From JACQFV01 sp964593585 (GTDB lineage: Bacteria; Zixibacteria; MSB-5A5; WJJR01), in contig CAZQIZ010000001.1 of assembly GCA_964593585.1 (NCBI GenBank), positions 155,236 to 219,235 of the forward strand: 64,000 nucleotides of DNA, in the 5' to 3' direction. Both the position numbers and the translations under genes were made by a program. The notes beneath the pieces are model-generated. The model ran no database searches. It saw only the letters and a list, made by a program, of their open reading frames with translations, and was not told the DNA's origin. Below, one piece after another: positions 55,895 through 64,000 of this stretch (position 1 is its first letter; every line of letters begins with the position of its first letter).

Positions 55895-57076
55895 GTGAGC
55901 GCGCCCATTGACATCCGCGAAGTGACCAGCGCCGGAGCGCGTCGGGAGTTCTTCCGTCTGCCGATGCGACTGCACCGGGATCATCCGCGCTGGGTGCCGC
56001 CCCTGCACATGGACGAACGGCGCCGTCTGGACCCGAAGGCCAACCGCGCGCTGGCCTACTGCGATATGACCATGGCGCTGGCCTATCGCGACGGCCGCGC
56101 GGTCGGACGGATTGTCGGACTGATCAACCGCCGCTATAACGAACTGCGCGGCGAACAGACCGCCCGCTTCACCCACCTGGAATGCACCGATGAATTCACC
56201 GTCTGCGCCGCGCTGCTCGATTACGCCGAAACCTGGGCGCGCCAAAATGGCATGAATCGGATCATCGGTCCGATGGGGTTCACCGATCAGGACCCGGAGG
56301 GATTCCTGATCGAGGGGTTCGAACATGAACCCGCGCTGGAAAGCAACTACAACTTCCCCTTCATGAGCGCCTTCATGGAGCAGGCGGGCTACACCAAGGA
56401 CGTCGATTACGTCGTCTATATGATCCCCGTCCCGGCCACGTCGCCGGGCTCCTATGAAAAGATCGCCGCGCGCATCCAGCAGCGCGCCGCCTGCAAACTG
56501 GTCGAGTTCACCCGGCGCGCGGAGTTGAAGGCCTACATTCACCCGGTCCTCAACCTGCTCAACGACACCTACCGGGACCTCACCGGTTTTGCGCCGCTGG
56601 ATGAGCGCGAACGGGAGGATCTGGCCCGGCGGTTTTTGCCGGTGATCGATCCGCGCTTCGTCAAGATCGTCGCGCTGCACAGCGGCGAGGTGGTCGGCTT
56701 TGTCATCGGCATGCCCAATGTCAACGATGGCTTGCGCAAATCGGGGGGCCGGCTCTTCCCGTTCGGCTGGTTTCACATCCTGCGCGCGATGAAACGCGCC
56801 CGTCAGCTGGACCTGCTCCTGGGCGGCATCCGCGAGGATTTCCGCGCCCGCGGCGTCGATGTCCTTCTCGGCGAGGCGATGATACGCTCGGCGCGCGATG
56901 CCGGCTTTACCCACATGGACAGCCATCACGAACTGGAAACCAATTTCCGCGTGCGCCCGAAATGGAACATGCCGGCGGCCAAATCTACAAGCGCTACCGC
57001 GTCTACCAAAAATCCCTGCCGCCAACTTCGGGTTGATTCCGGGCTGTCGCGCTGTCTATTCTCCTGTCATGAGTGA
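55895..57076 (+). CDS. GNAT-superfamily protein with frameshifted C-terminus
   Basis: The 393-aa product as read belongs to a GNAT-like family of about 380 residues: HRDHPRWVPPLHMDERRRLD at the start, RAVGRIVGLINRRYNE in the acetyl-CoA strand and GPMGFTDQDPEGFLIEGFEH. The end is off-frame: a missing G near 56958 would turn it into RVRAEMEHAGGQIYKRYRVY ending at 57036, which looks like a genuine C-terminus. As read it overlaps gpsA by eight bases. It starts at GTG 55895 after ggagag. Confidence 0.7.
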   Translation: MSAPIDIREVTSAGARREFFRLPMRLHRDHPRWVPPLHMDERRRLDPKANRALAYCDMTMALAYRDGRAVGRIVGLINRRYNELRGEQTARFTHLECTDEFTVCAALLDYAETWARQNGMNRIIGPMGFTDQDPEGFLIEGFEHEPALESNYNFPFMSAFMEQAGYTKDVDYVVYMIPVPATSPGSYEKIAARIQQRAACKLVEFTRRAELKAYIHPVLNLLNDTYRDLTGFAPLDEREREDLARRFLPVIDPRFVKIVALHSGEVVGFVIGMPNVNDGLRKSGGRLFPFGWFHILRAMKRARQLDLLLGGIREDFRARGVDVLLGEAMIRSARDAGFTHMDSHHELETNFRVRPKWNMPAAKSTSATASTKNPCRQLRVDSGLSRCLFSCHE

Positions 57077-58082
57077 TCGTCGCACGATCGCCGTGCTGGG
57101 CGCGGGCAGTTGGGGCATGGCCATCGCCCGCCATCTCGACCGGCAGGGGCATGCGGTGCGTCTCTGGGAATTCGACCCCCGCGCCGCCGCGGAATTGGCG
57201 GCGACGCGTCTTCTGCCGACAAAACTGCCCGGGATCCGGTTGCCGGAGGCCGTCACGGTCACCAGCGATCTGCCCGCGGCGGTCACCGGCGCGGATGCGA
57301 TTGTCTTCGTGACCCCCTCAACCGCGCTGCGCGCCACCGCGGCGCGTGTGGCGGAGAGCGGGCGCAGCGACGCGCTCATCGTCAGCCTGGCCAAGGGAAT
57401 CGACGTGCAGACCGGCGAGCGGATGACGGAGATCCTCGCCGATGAGCTGGGGCGTCAGGATGCGGTGGCCTTGGTGGGCCCCTCGCACGCCGAAGAGGTG
57501 GCGCGCGATGTGCCGACCGCGCTGGTGGCCGCCTGCACCAATCCGGAACAAGCGATGGCAACGCAGACGGTATTCAATTCCGAGTTCCTGCGCGTCTACA
57601 CCAGCGATGATCCGATCGGCGTCGAGCTGGGCGCGGCGTTGAAGAACATCGTCGCGATCGCCGCCGGGATCGTCGACGGCCTCGGGTTTGAATCGACCGA
57701 CAACATCAAGGGCGCGCTGCTGACGCGCGGCCTGGCGGAGATCACCCGTCTGGGAGTCCGCATGGGCGCGCGCGCCGAGACCTTCGCCGGACTCTCCGGC
57801 ATCGGCGATCTGGTTACCACCTGTTTGTCGCGTCACTCGCGCAACCGCCATGTCGGCGAAGAAATCGGACGCGGCAAGCGGCTGGATGACGTGCTCGCCG
57901 AAATGAGCATGGTCGCCGAGGGGGTGACCACCACCCGCGCGGCGCTGCGACTGGCGGCGCAACACGATGTCGACATGCCGATTGCGCGGGCGGTCGGCGC
58001 GGTGCTTTTCGATGGGATGCCCCCGGCCGCGGCGCTGGCGCAACTGATGACACGTCCCGCCCAGCCGGAGATACGTCGATAG
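57069..58082 (+). CDS. gpsA: Glycerol-3-phosphate dehydrogenase [NAD(P)+]
   Basis: The 337-aa enzyme makes glycerol-3-phosphate for phospholipids, feeding PlsY. The Rossmann motif is VLGAGSWGMAIARHL. The substrate region has GPSHAEEVARDVPTALVAA. The catalytic lysine is in LGAALKNIVAIAAG, and SGIGDLVTTCLSRHSRNRHV is the GpsA signature. ATG 57069 is chosen at the Rossmann start. Confidence 0.95.
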   Translation: MSDRRTIAVLGAGSWGMAIARHLDRQGHAVRLWEFDPRAAAELAATRLLPTKLPGIRLPEAVTVTSDLPAAVTGADAIVFVTPSTALRATAARVAESGRSDALIVSLAKGIDVQTGERMTEILADELGRQDAVALVGPSHAEEVARDVPTALVAACTNPEQAMATQTVFNSEFLRVYTSDDPIGVELGAALKNIVAIAAGIVDGLGFESTDNIKGALLTRGLAEITRLGVRMGARAETFAGLSGIGDLVTTCLSRHSRNRHVGEEIGRGKRLDDVLAEMSMVAEGVTTTRAALRLAAQHDVDMPIARAVGAVLFDGMPPAAALAQLMTRPAQPEIRR

Positions 58083-58173
58083 GGCCGCAACTTGCCGCTT
58101 GGGCTTGAAGCGTTTGTTTACTATGTTGTCATCCTGCCGCCGGGGGGCGCAAACCTTTTTTGAGGACCGTCCG

Positions 58174-58569
58174 ATGAACGACGTGACCAGTGACAGCGAT
58201 GCCCCGATACCGGGTGTGCCGCGGCTGAAACTCAAACGGCTCCCGGAACGGAAGTACTACTCGATCTCCGATGTGGCGGAGGAGGCCGAGCTGAAGCCCT
58301 ATGTCCTGCGGTTCTGGGAACGGGAATTCCCGATGCTGCGCCCGAAGAAGAATCGGGCGGGCAACCGGACCTACCAGCGCAAGGACATCGACCTGGTGAT
58401 GCGGATCAAGCATCTGCTCTACGCGGAAGGGTACACCATCGAAGGGGCGCGCCAGCGGCTCAAAGCCGAAGTGCAGGGCGAGGAAACGCCGCCGGATGTG
58501 ATCAAGACGAAGAAGTTCCTCGGTGATCTCCGGCGCGAACTGGAAGCGATTGTTTCGTTGATGCCATAG
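58174..58569 (+). CDS. MerR-family transcriptional regulator
   Basis: The 131-aa protein has a MerR helix-turn-helix (YYSISDVAEEAELKPYVLRF WEREF region), then the wing and RTYQRKDIDLVMRIKHLLYA. A short C-terminal coil follows. It lacks a metal- or drug-binding domain, like the small MerR proteins found beside gpsA in several phyla. GAGG lies eight bases before ATG 58174. Confidence 0.85.
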   Translation: MNDVTSDSDAPIPGVPRLKLKRLPERKYYSISDVAEEAELKPYVLRFWEREFPMLRPKKNRAGNRTYQRKDIDLVMRIKHLLYAEGYTIEGARQRLKAEVQGEETPPDVIKTKKFLGDLRRELEAIVSLMP

Positions 58570-58576
58570 AATCGTT

Positions 58577-58654
58577 CGGGGCGTAGCGCAGCCTGGTTAG
58601 CGCACTTGCTTGGGGTGCAAGAGGTCGGCCGTTCGAATCGGCTCGCCCCGACCA
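58577..58654 (+). tRNA. tRNA-Pro (GGG)
   Basis: CGGGGCG and CGCCCCG form the acceptor stem and CCA is encoded (ends ACCA). Anticodon stem CTTGC/GCAAG has loop TTGGGGT, giving anticodon GGG. The T arm is CGGCC-GTTCGAATC-GGC-like. Confidence 0.93.
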
Positions 58655-58734
58655 ACGATCTGATCCTGACAGGGCGACCCCGTGGGTCGCCCCGACTGTT
58701 TCGGCGGACAACGCTCCGCGTTTTTCTTTCCCCG

Positions 58735-59409
58735 ATGCGCTACCTGGTGGTCATTCCCGCGTTCAACGCCGCCGACACCATTGCCGAATTGGTCCGGCGC
58801 ATTCGCGCGATCCTGCCGGGCACGCCGGTGTTGGTCATCGATGACGGGTCAACCGATGGCACCGCAGACCTGGCCCGCGGGGCAGAGGCGGAGGTAATCG
58901 TGCATCCGGCCAACCGCGGCAAAGGAGAGGCGCTTAAAACCGCCTTCGCCGAGGCGTTGCGGCGCGGTGTCGACGCCGCGATCCAACTCGACGCCGATCT
59001 GCAGCATGACCCGGCCTTCCTGCCGGAATTTGTCGCCAGGTTCGAGCAAGACCGGACCGACATCATCATCGGCACGCGCGATTTCAACGTCGGCGGGATG
59101 CCGTGGGACCGACATCTGACAAACTGGCTGACGTCTTATGCGATCACGAAGATGGGCGGTGTGCCGGTGCGCGACTCGCAATCGGGGTACCGATTGATTT
59201 CGCGACGCGCGCTCCAGACAGTCGCGGCGCCCTCCTCCAACTACGATTATGAATCGGAGTACCTGATTCTCGCCGGACGCGCCGGAATGACGATTGGGGA
59301 GGTCCCGATCACGACCATCTATGCGGGCCAGAAATCCTCGATCCGCAAGTGGACCGACACCAAACGCTTCCTGCGTCTGGTGCGAAAGTACTGGCGCAGA
59401 CGGCCCTAG
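58735..59409 (+). CDS. Family 2 glycosyltransferase (DPM1/polyprenyl-phosphate type)
   Basis: The 224-aa soluble enzyme has the GT-A pattern VVIPAFNAADTIAEL, LVIDDGSTDGTADLA and the metal-binding LDADLQHDPAFLPEF. RDSQSGYRLISRRAL resembles the polyprenyl-phosphate mannosyltransferases. It likely transfers a sugar from a nucleotide donor to a lipid phosphate. It begins 80 bp after the tRNA; no strong Shine-Dalgarno is visible. Confidence 0.85.
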   Translation: MRYLVVIPAFNAADTIAELVRRIRAILPGTPVLVIDDGSTDGTADLARGAEAEVIVHPANRGKGEALKTAFAEALRRGVDAAIQLDADLQHDPAFLPEFVARFEQDRTDIIIGTRDFNVGGMPWDRHLTNWLTSYAITKMGGVPVRDSQSGYRLISRRALQTVAAPSSNYDYESEYLILAGRAGMTIGEVPITTIYAGQKSSIRKWTDTKRFLRLVRKYWRRRP

Positions 59410-59475
59410 CGGCGTATTGGTCTTGTCCCGAGATTCGCCGAAGCGCACCGACGCCGTCAAGACGGCATAAAGCCC

Positions 59476-60237
59476 ATGCCCAAACGCACACCCCGGATAC
59501 TCATCTCCAACGACGACGGCGTCCATGCGCCCGGCATCCGGACGCTGGCGCGCGAGATGCGCGCGCTCGGCGAAGTGATCGTTGTCGCGCCCGACTCGAA
59601 TCAGTCGGCGGTCAGTCATGCGCTGACAATGAATCGTCCGCTGCGCATCCGCAAGATCGACGCCAATGTCTATTCCGTCGATGGCACACCCACTGACTGT
59701 GTCACGCTCGCCTTTCATGAGATCCTCAAGAAACGCTGGCCCGATGTGATCGTCTCCGGGCTCAACCACGGCGCCAACATGGGGGAGGATGTCACCTACT
59801 CCGGCACCGTCGCCGCGGCGCTGGAGGGCTCGATCATGGGCCTGCCGGCGGTGGCCGCGTCGATGACCGCCGCCGACCCGGAAGGGAAATCGTTTGTCTC
59901 GGCCGCCAAGTTCATCCGCCGGCTGGTGGCCAACATCATCGGGCGCATGCCGCCTTCAACCCTGCTCAATGTGAATTTTCCGCGGATGCCGCGCGGAGGG
60001 TACCGGGCCTACGAGGTGACCCGTCTGGGACGGCGCACCTACTCCGACATCATCTCGGCGCGTCGCGATCTTTCCGGACGCTCATACTATTGGATCGGCG
60101 GCGAGCCCACTTGGGATCGACGCGCCGGCACCGACGCCGACGCCATCAAGGCGGGCAAAGTCTCGATCACCCCGTTGAACTTCGACATGACCGACCTCGA
60201 ACTGCTGCGGGCGATGGCCGGCTGGCGACTGCATTAA
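59476..60237 (+). CDS. surE: 5'/3'-nucleotidase SurE
   Basis: The 253-aa metal-dependent phosphatase acts on nucleoside monophosphates and polyphosphate. Metal-site residues lie in ILISNDDGVHAPGI (Asp-Asp), APDSNQSAVSHALT (Asn, Ser) and SGLNHGANMGEDVTYSGTVA. The hallmark GTPTDCVTLA is present. It follows the glycosyltransferase by 66 bp. Confidence 0.95.
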   Translation: MPKRTPRILISNDDGVHAPGIRTLAREMRALGEVIVVAPDSNQSAVSHALTMNRPLRIRKIDANVYSVDGTPTDCVTLAFHEILKKRWPDVIVSGLNHGANMGEDVTYSGTVAAALEGSIMGLPAVAASMTAADPEGKSFVSAAKFIRRLVANIIGRMPPSTLLNVNFPRMPRGGYRAYEVTRLGRRTYSDIISARRDLSGRSYYWIGGEPTWDRRAGTDADAIKAGKVSITPLNFDMTDLELLRAMAGWRLH

Positions 60238-60381
60238 ACGCTCCTTAAATACGCCGCGCATGCGGGGCAGAAATAGTCCGCTTTTCTCCTTGCGGGATGC
60301 ACAAGCGGCCGCTAGCATTCCGCCCTGCTGACGCGCCATCGGGCGCAGTCCTCAATCAACTGTGGAGAGGAGAGTTCACAG

Positions 60382-60999
60382 ATGCAGACATCTCACATCG
60401 AGGCGAGAGGGCGTCGTTGGGGCATCCGGGCCGGTCTGACCCTGACCTTTGGCGCCGCCGCCATGCTGGCCGCGGGCCTGGTGGCCGCGCAGGCCGACCG
60501 CAGCCCCGAAGAAACCCAGACGATGGTCGAACGGGGCAAGTACCTGATCAACATCGGCGGCTGTAACGACTGCCACACTCCGTGGATCATGACCGCCAAC
60601 GGGCCGCGATCCGATTCCACGCGGTTCCTCTCGGGTCACCCGGCCGACCTGAAGGTCACCATGCCGAAGCTGGAGATGCCGTGGATGGCCGCCGCCACCG
60701 CGACCTTCACCGCCTGGGCCGGACCGTGGGGAATTTCGTACTCCGCCAATCTCACGCCGGATTCCTCCGGCCTGGGTATCTGGACCGAAGAGATGTTCAT
60801 CCAGGCGCTGCGCACCGGCAAGCACTGGGGTGTGTCGCGGCCGATCATGCCGCCGATGCCCTGGGAGAATGTCGCAAAACTGCCGGATGCCGACCTCAAG
60901 GCGATGTACGCCTTCCTGCGGACCATCCCGCCGATTCACAATGTCGTGCCCGACTATGAACCCCCGGCGGATGCGCCGGCTGGCGGCGGACATCACTAA
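60382..60999 (+). CDS. Secreted monoheme cytochrome c, tandem copy 1
   Basis: The 205-aa protein has a basic signal sequence (GIRAGLTLTFGAAAMLAAGL) and one CxxCH site (Cys61-Asn-Asp-Cys64-His65) in GKYLINIGGCNDCHTPW. A distal Met ligand is probable in RPIMPPMPW. The layout matches periplasmic cytochromes c of oxidase or dehydrogenase chains. GGAGAGGAG lies before the ATG. A terminator follows, so the two cytochrome genes can be expressed separately. Confidence 0.88.
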   Translation: MQTSHIEARGRRWGIRAGLTLTFGAAAMLAAGLVAAQADRSPEETQTMVERGKYLINIGGCNDCHTPWIMTANGPRSDSTRFLSGHPADLKVTMPKLEMPWMAAATATFTAWAGPWGISYSANLTPDSSGLGIWTEEMFIQALRTGKHWGVSRPIMPPMPWENVAKLPDADLKAMYAFLRTIPPIHNVVPDYEPPADAPAGGGHH

Positions 61000-61023
61000 A
61001 TAGCGACGTCGATAGATGCGCGG

Positions 61024-61057
61024 ACGGGCGCCTTCCCATAGGGGAGACGCCCGTTTT
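61024..61057 (+). terminator. Terminator after cytochrome c copy 1
   Basis: ACGGGCG (61024-61030) pairs with CGCCCGT (61048-61054), with an inner TCCC/GGGA pairing, followed by TTTTT. Confidence 0.8.
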
Positions 61058-61236
61058 TCGCAGCGGTTAACTTCTCTTTGACGGAAACTGCCGGCCAAAA
61101 GTTGCCGGTCTTTTGCCCCATGCAGAAATAGGACAATGGCGCTCTTTTTTTTCGTAACCGGATAAGCGCAGTCTCGTATCCTGGACATGACGGCGAGTGA
61201 AGGTGATTCACTCGGATGGTCAGAAGGAGGTGCCCC

Positions 61237-61866
61237 ATGGCACAGGATCACAGAGCCGGTGAGCAAGCGGAGATGAGACCCACCCCGACACGGCGCGTCT
61301 TCGGCGCGGTGGCGGGACTGATTGTGGCACTGGCGGCGGTGATGGCGATCGTCGGGACCGCCAGCAACGCGGCCGACGGCGCCAAGGCCGAGGTGATCGC
61401 GCGCGGGAAGTATTTGGTCACCATCGGCGGTTGCAACGACTGTCACACGCCATGGAAGGTCGGACCCAATGGCCCCGAGCCGGACATGAGCCGCATGCTG
61501 TCCGGGCATCCGTCGGACCTGAAGATGCCGAAGCGCTCCGCCCCGACCGATGCGTGGGCGATCGCCGTGGCGCCGACCTTCACCGCCTGGTCCGGTCCGT
61601 GGGGCACCACATACACCAAGAACCTCACACCCGATTCGCTCACCGGGATCGGCATCTGGACCGAGGAGATCTTCGTCAACGCGATCCGCACCGGACGCCA
61701 CTGGGGCGTGGCGCGGCCGATCATGCCGCCGATGCCCTGGCAAAACTACCGTCACCTGACCGACGAGGACATCAAGGCGGTCTACGCCTACCTGCGCACC
61801 ATCCCGCCGGTCTTCAACGAAGTTCCCGAATACGAGCCGCCGGTAGAGGTCACGGCTGGCAAATAG
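61237..61866 (+). CDS. Secreted monoheme cytochrome c, tandem copy 2
   Basis: The 209-aa protein mirrors copy 1: RGKYLVTIGGCNDCHTPW (heme Cys66, Cys69, His70), FTAWSGPWGTTYTKNLTPDS, TGRHWGVARPIMPPMPW and YLRTIPPVFNEVPEYEPP. A single N-terminal helix (AGLIVALAAVMAIVGTA) may be a signal or anchor. AAGGAGGTG sits five bases before ATG 61237. The duplication is probably recent enough to keep most motifs identical. Confidence 0.88.
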   Translation: MAQDHRAGEQAEMRPTPTRRVFGAVAGLIVALAAVMAIVGTASNAADGAKAEVIARGKYLVTIGGCNDCHTPWKVGPNGPEPDMSRMLSGHPSDLKMPKRSAPTDAWAIAVAPTFTAWSGPWGTTYTKNLTPDSLTGIGIWTEEIFVNAIRTGRHWGVARPIMPPMPWQNYRHLTDEDIKAVYAYLRTIPPVFNEVPEYEPPVEVTAGK

Positions 61867-61889
61867 TCGATCCTTTCACCGTGAGGGAA

Positions 61890-61919
61890 AAGGAGCATCT
61901 CCGATGCTCCTTTTTTTTT
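61890..61919 (+). terminator. Strong terminator after cytochrome c copy 2
   Basis: AAGGAGCAT (61890-61898) pairs with ATGCTCCTT (61904-61912) around a 5-base loop, followed by a run of nine T (61911-61919). Confidence 0.92.
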
Positions 61920-62037
61920 GCTAAGCGTTCCGCCCGCGGCCCGGTGAAAACCCGTTGTTTTTGCGCCGATAATCTGTGATGTTTGAAGTCTTGGCCGGGT
62001 CCCGTCCGGCCGGGACTTGATCGACCGTACCCGGAGT

Positions 62038-62114
62038 CGGGGAGTAGCGCAGCCTGGTAGCGCACTTGGTTCGGGACCAAGGGGTCGTGCGTTCAAATCG
62101 CATCTCCCCGACCA
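62038..62114 (+). tRNA. tRNA-Pro (CGG)
   Basis: CGGGGAG and CTCCCCG form the acceptor stem and ACCA is encoded. Anticodon stem CTTGG/CCAAG has loop TTCGGGA, giving anticodon CGG. The T arm is present (GTTCAAATC). Confidence 0.93.
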
Positions 62115-62234
62115 CTTTTTCGTCGAGGCCGGCGCCCGCTGGCCTTTTGCGTTGTATCAGTCTCTTGTGACCGCACGCCAGTCCCGCCGACGCGCGGCGG
62201 GATTGCGCCTCCCAAAACGCTTGCCGAATCCGCC

Positions 62235-62723
62235 ATGCTCCGGTTGCTTTCCCCCGTGTCGACACGGCCGCCCATGATCCTTGTCTCCGGCGGCGGCGAG
62301 GCCGCTTCGGCCGCGCTGGCGTTGGCGGAGGAGGTAGGACGGGAGCTGGCCGCGGCCGGAGCGGTCATCCTCACCGGCGGCCTCGGGGGCGTCATGGAAG
62401 CTGCCTCCCGGGGCGGCAAGGCGGCAGGAGGGACTACCGTGGCGGTGGTTCCCGGCATCGATACCCGCGCCGCCAATCGCCATGTCGATTACGCCATCGC
62501 CAGCGGCATGACGCATGGACGCAATGTCATTCTCGTGCACTCCGCCGATGCGGTCATTGCCTTGCCGGGGTCGTATGGCACATTATCCGAAGTCGCCCTC
62601 GCCTTGGTCATGGGCAAGCCTGTGGTCTCGGTGGGCAGTTGGCGTCCTGATGATCGGGTGCGGGTGGCCGCCGACGCGAAATCCGCGGTGCACATGGCGC
62701 TGGAGGCGCTCCAGCCCGCTTGA
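62235..62723 (+). CDS. SLOG/LOG-like nucleotide-binding protein (TIGR00725 type)
   Basis: The 162-aa protein has a Rossmann-like fold with ILVSGGGE, ILTGGLGGVMEAASRGGKAA and the signature ALPGSYGTLSEVALAL, close to the PGGxGT motif of LOG proteins. Such proteins bind nucleotides; TIGR00725 members have no proven reaction. An in-frame ATG at 62274 (MILVSGGGE) would give a more usual start. The next gene begins 11 bases after its stop. Confidence 0.75.
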   Translation: MLRLLSPVSTRPPMILVSGGGEAASAALALAEEVGRELAAAGAVILTGGLGGVMEAASRGGKAAGGTTVAVVPGIDTRAANRHVDYAIASGMTHGRNVILVHSADAVIALPGSYGTLSEVALALVMGKPVVSVGSWRPDDRVRVAADAKSAVHMALEALQPA

Positions 62724-62734
62724 GAGGAATCGTT

Positions 62735-63007
62735 ATGCCACGGCTGACGGTGCGTATTGACGGACGGGTCCAGGGAGTGGGGTACCGGTATTTCGTGCAA
62801 AAACGCGCCCAGGAGCACAATCTGCGCGGCTGGGTCAAGAACCGCTCCGATGGCACCGTCGAAATCGAAGCGGTCGGACCGCGACCCTCGCTGGAGGAAT
62901 TCCTGCATTATGTCCGGGTCGGACCGCCCGCCGCCAATGTCGCCCGCGCCGATGTGTGCTGGGCCGACGATGAGCCCGCCTACAACAACTTCGATGTCCG
63001 CTTCTGA
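62735..63007 (+). CDS. acyP: Acylphosphatase
   Basis: The 90-aa enzyme hydrolyses acyl phosphates. VRIDGRVQGVGYRYFVQK holds the catalytic Arg of the phosphate loop, and the Asn is in RGWVKNRSDGTVEIEAVG. GAGAGGAAT precedes ATG 62735. Length and motifs are standard. Confidence 0.93.
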   Translation: MPRLTVRIDGRVQGVGYRYFVQKRAQEHNLRGWVKNRSDGTVEIEAVGPRPSLEEFLHYVRVGPPAANVARADVCWADDEPAYNNFDVRF

Positions 63008-63022
63008 CGCAAAGGAGAGCGT

Positions 63023-63553
63023 GTGACTTTCGACTTTCTCAAGGCCAGCATCCGTGACATTCCCGATTATCCCAAACCGGGGATCGTCTTCAAAGACATC
63101 ACCACGCTTCTGAAGGACAAGCGGGCCTTCGCCGCGGCGCAGCAGGCGCTGTTGGACCGCTACCGCGCCAAGCCGCCCGACCTGGTGGCGGCGATCGAGG
63201 CGCGCGGGTTCATTTTCGGCGGGGCGCTGGCGCACGCGCTGGGCTGCGGCTTTGTGCCGATGCGCAAGCCGGGCAAACTGCCCTGGGCGACCTTGTCCGA
63301 ATCCTACGCGCTCGAATACGGCACCGACAGTCTGCACATGCACAATGACGCCGTGCTCACCGGCCAGCGCGTCGTGCTCATCGACGACCTGCTGGCCACC
63401 GGCGGCACACTGGCGGCCGCGGCCAAGTTGGTGGAACAGGCCGGCGGGATCGTCAGCGGCATCGGCGTGGTGGTGGAATTGGCCTTCCTCGACGGCCGTC
63501 ACCGGTTGCGCGATTACGATGTGTATTCGGTGATTTCGTATGATTCGGAGTGA
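63023..63553 (+). CDS. apt: Adenine phosphoribosyltransferase
   Basis: The 176-aa salvage enzyme makes AMP from adenine and PRPP. The opening IRDIPDYPKPGIVFKDIT, EARGFIFGGALAHALG and the PRPP loop VVLIDDLLATGGTLAAA are diagnostic. GTG 63023 has AAAGGAG six bases upstream. It follows acyP by 15 bp, so they are probably co-transcribed. Confidence 0.96.
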   Translation: MTFDFLKASIRDIPDYPKPGIVFKDITTLLKDKRAFAAAQQALLDRYRAKPPDLVAAIEARGFIFGGALAHALGCGFVPMRKPGKLPWATLSESYALEYGTDSLHMHNDAVLTGQRVVLIDDLLATGGTLAAAAKLVEQAGGIVSGIGVVVELAFLDGRHRLRDYDVYSVISYDSE

Positions 63554-63564
63554 GTCAGTCGGAC

Positions 63565-63960
63565 ATGTTCCGTCATCCGGTCAACCACATACGCGCGCCA
63601 CGGCTCTCAGGGTACGATTACTCGGCCGCGGGCGCTTATTTCGTGACCATCTGTACTTTTCGCCGAATGATGCTGTTCGGACAGGTTGCCGGTGATGCCG
63701 TGGCCCTGAATGCTATCGGGAACGCGGCAGCCGAGGGATGGGCGATGTTATCGCGGTCATTTGCGCGGGTCTACGTGGATGCCTTTGTCATCATGCCGAA
63801 TCATGCGCATGCGATTGTGGTTTTGCCGGGGGCAGAGGATGTGCAAGGCGGCTCAAGAGCCGCTTCTACGGATCGGGATGAGATGGGAGGCGGCTCAAGA
63901 CGTGTCGGTGCGAAGGTTGTGTCGTTGTCGCGGGTGATCAATGCGTATAAGACCTTCTAA
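63565..63960 (+). pseudogene. Truncated REP-associated (Y1/IS200-like) transposase
   Basis: The 131-aa frame matches the N-terminal half of TnpA-REP/RAYT proteins: YSAAGAYFVTICTFRRMMLF, the HUH-type FVIMPNHAHAIVVLPG and SLSRVINAYKTF. It then stops (TAA at 63958), before the C-terminal part that carries the catalytic tyrosine in this family, usually another 50 or so residues. An insert with GGCGGCTCAAGAGCCGC (a palindrome) lies inside it. The last 40 bp of the window do not restore the frame. It is probably non-functional. Confidence 0.7.
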
Positions 63961-64000
63961 CAAAATGGGTGTTGCATTTGGACTGGGTTGTTGATCTTAC

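Overview
The window is a GC-rich bacterial scaffold, probably from a metagenome because it holds a run of exactly 100 Ns (37802-37901) inside a repeat array. A PorV/PorQ-like outer-membrane protein, many lipoprotein and secretion signals, a dockerin-like C-terminal repeat, a DUF4384 protein and bacterial informational genes suggest a Gram-negative of the FCB-like candidate phyla (Zixibacteria/Latescibacteria-type). This placement is inferred from gene content, not from phylogeny.

Layout. 1-8.5 kb: a partial secreted M28 peptidase diverges from dnaE, followed by a secreted thioredoxin, a PorV-like protein, a parvulin foldase and a CTP-dependent lipid kinase-like protein. 8.9-16.3 kb: small accessory genes (Cys-rich metal-site protein, DUF309, DinB, AHSA1-like, LmbE, PLP decarboxylase), a secreted thioredoxin-TPR protein whose active-site codon is an in-frame TGA followed by a SECIS-like hairpin, REP-like repeats and a dienelactone hydrolase. 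16.5-22.9 kb: a sigma-54 response regulator, a GIY-YIG gene bracketed by inverted palindromes, a HerA-like ATPase and three secreted proteins. 23-31.5 kb: proS, then rimP-nusA-infB-DUF503-rbfA-nrnA, the classic translation/transcription cluster behind a clear sigma-70 promoter. 31.8-37.7 kb: a membrane molybdopterin oxidoreductase module (heme-b-like protein, catalytic subunit broken by a frameshift, four-cluster ferredoxin, Rieske protein, one small membrane protein, TDT transporter). 37.7-38.9 kb: an array of palindromic repeats around a second GIY-YIG gene. 39-45.6 kb: truB-ribF-rpsO-pnp-M16 peptidase. 45.7-55.8 kb: tRNA-Gly, paired lipoproteins, a DUF512 radical SAM protein, an ABC-2 exporter, a NapH-like ferredoxin, a candidate structured RNA, plsY and a dockerin-bearing secreted protein. 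55.9-64 kb: GNAT, gpsA, MerR, two tRNA-Pro genes, a glycosyltransferase, surE, paired cytochromes c, a LOG-like protein, acylphosphatase, apt and a truncated REP-type transposase.

How it fits together. The informational genes form two conserved operons. Around them are envelope and redox functions: two periplasmic thioredoxin-fold proteins (one probably a selenoprotein), two cytochromes c and an oxidoreductase module facing the quinone pool. The intergenic DNA is rich in palindromic repeats. The most striking pattern is that both small GIY-YIG nuclease genes lie between palindromes with the same outer sequence (ATTCC ... GGAATGACGG), which suggests a nuclease-linked repeat system. The other main lead is the in-frame UGA thioredoxin.
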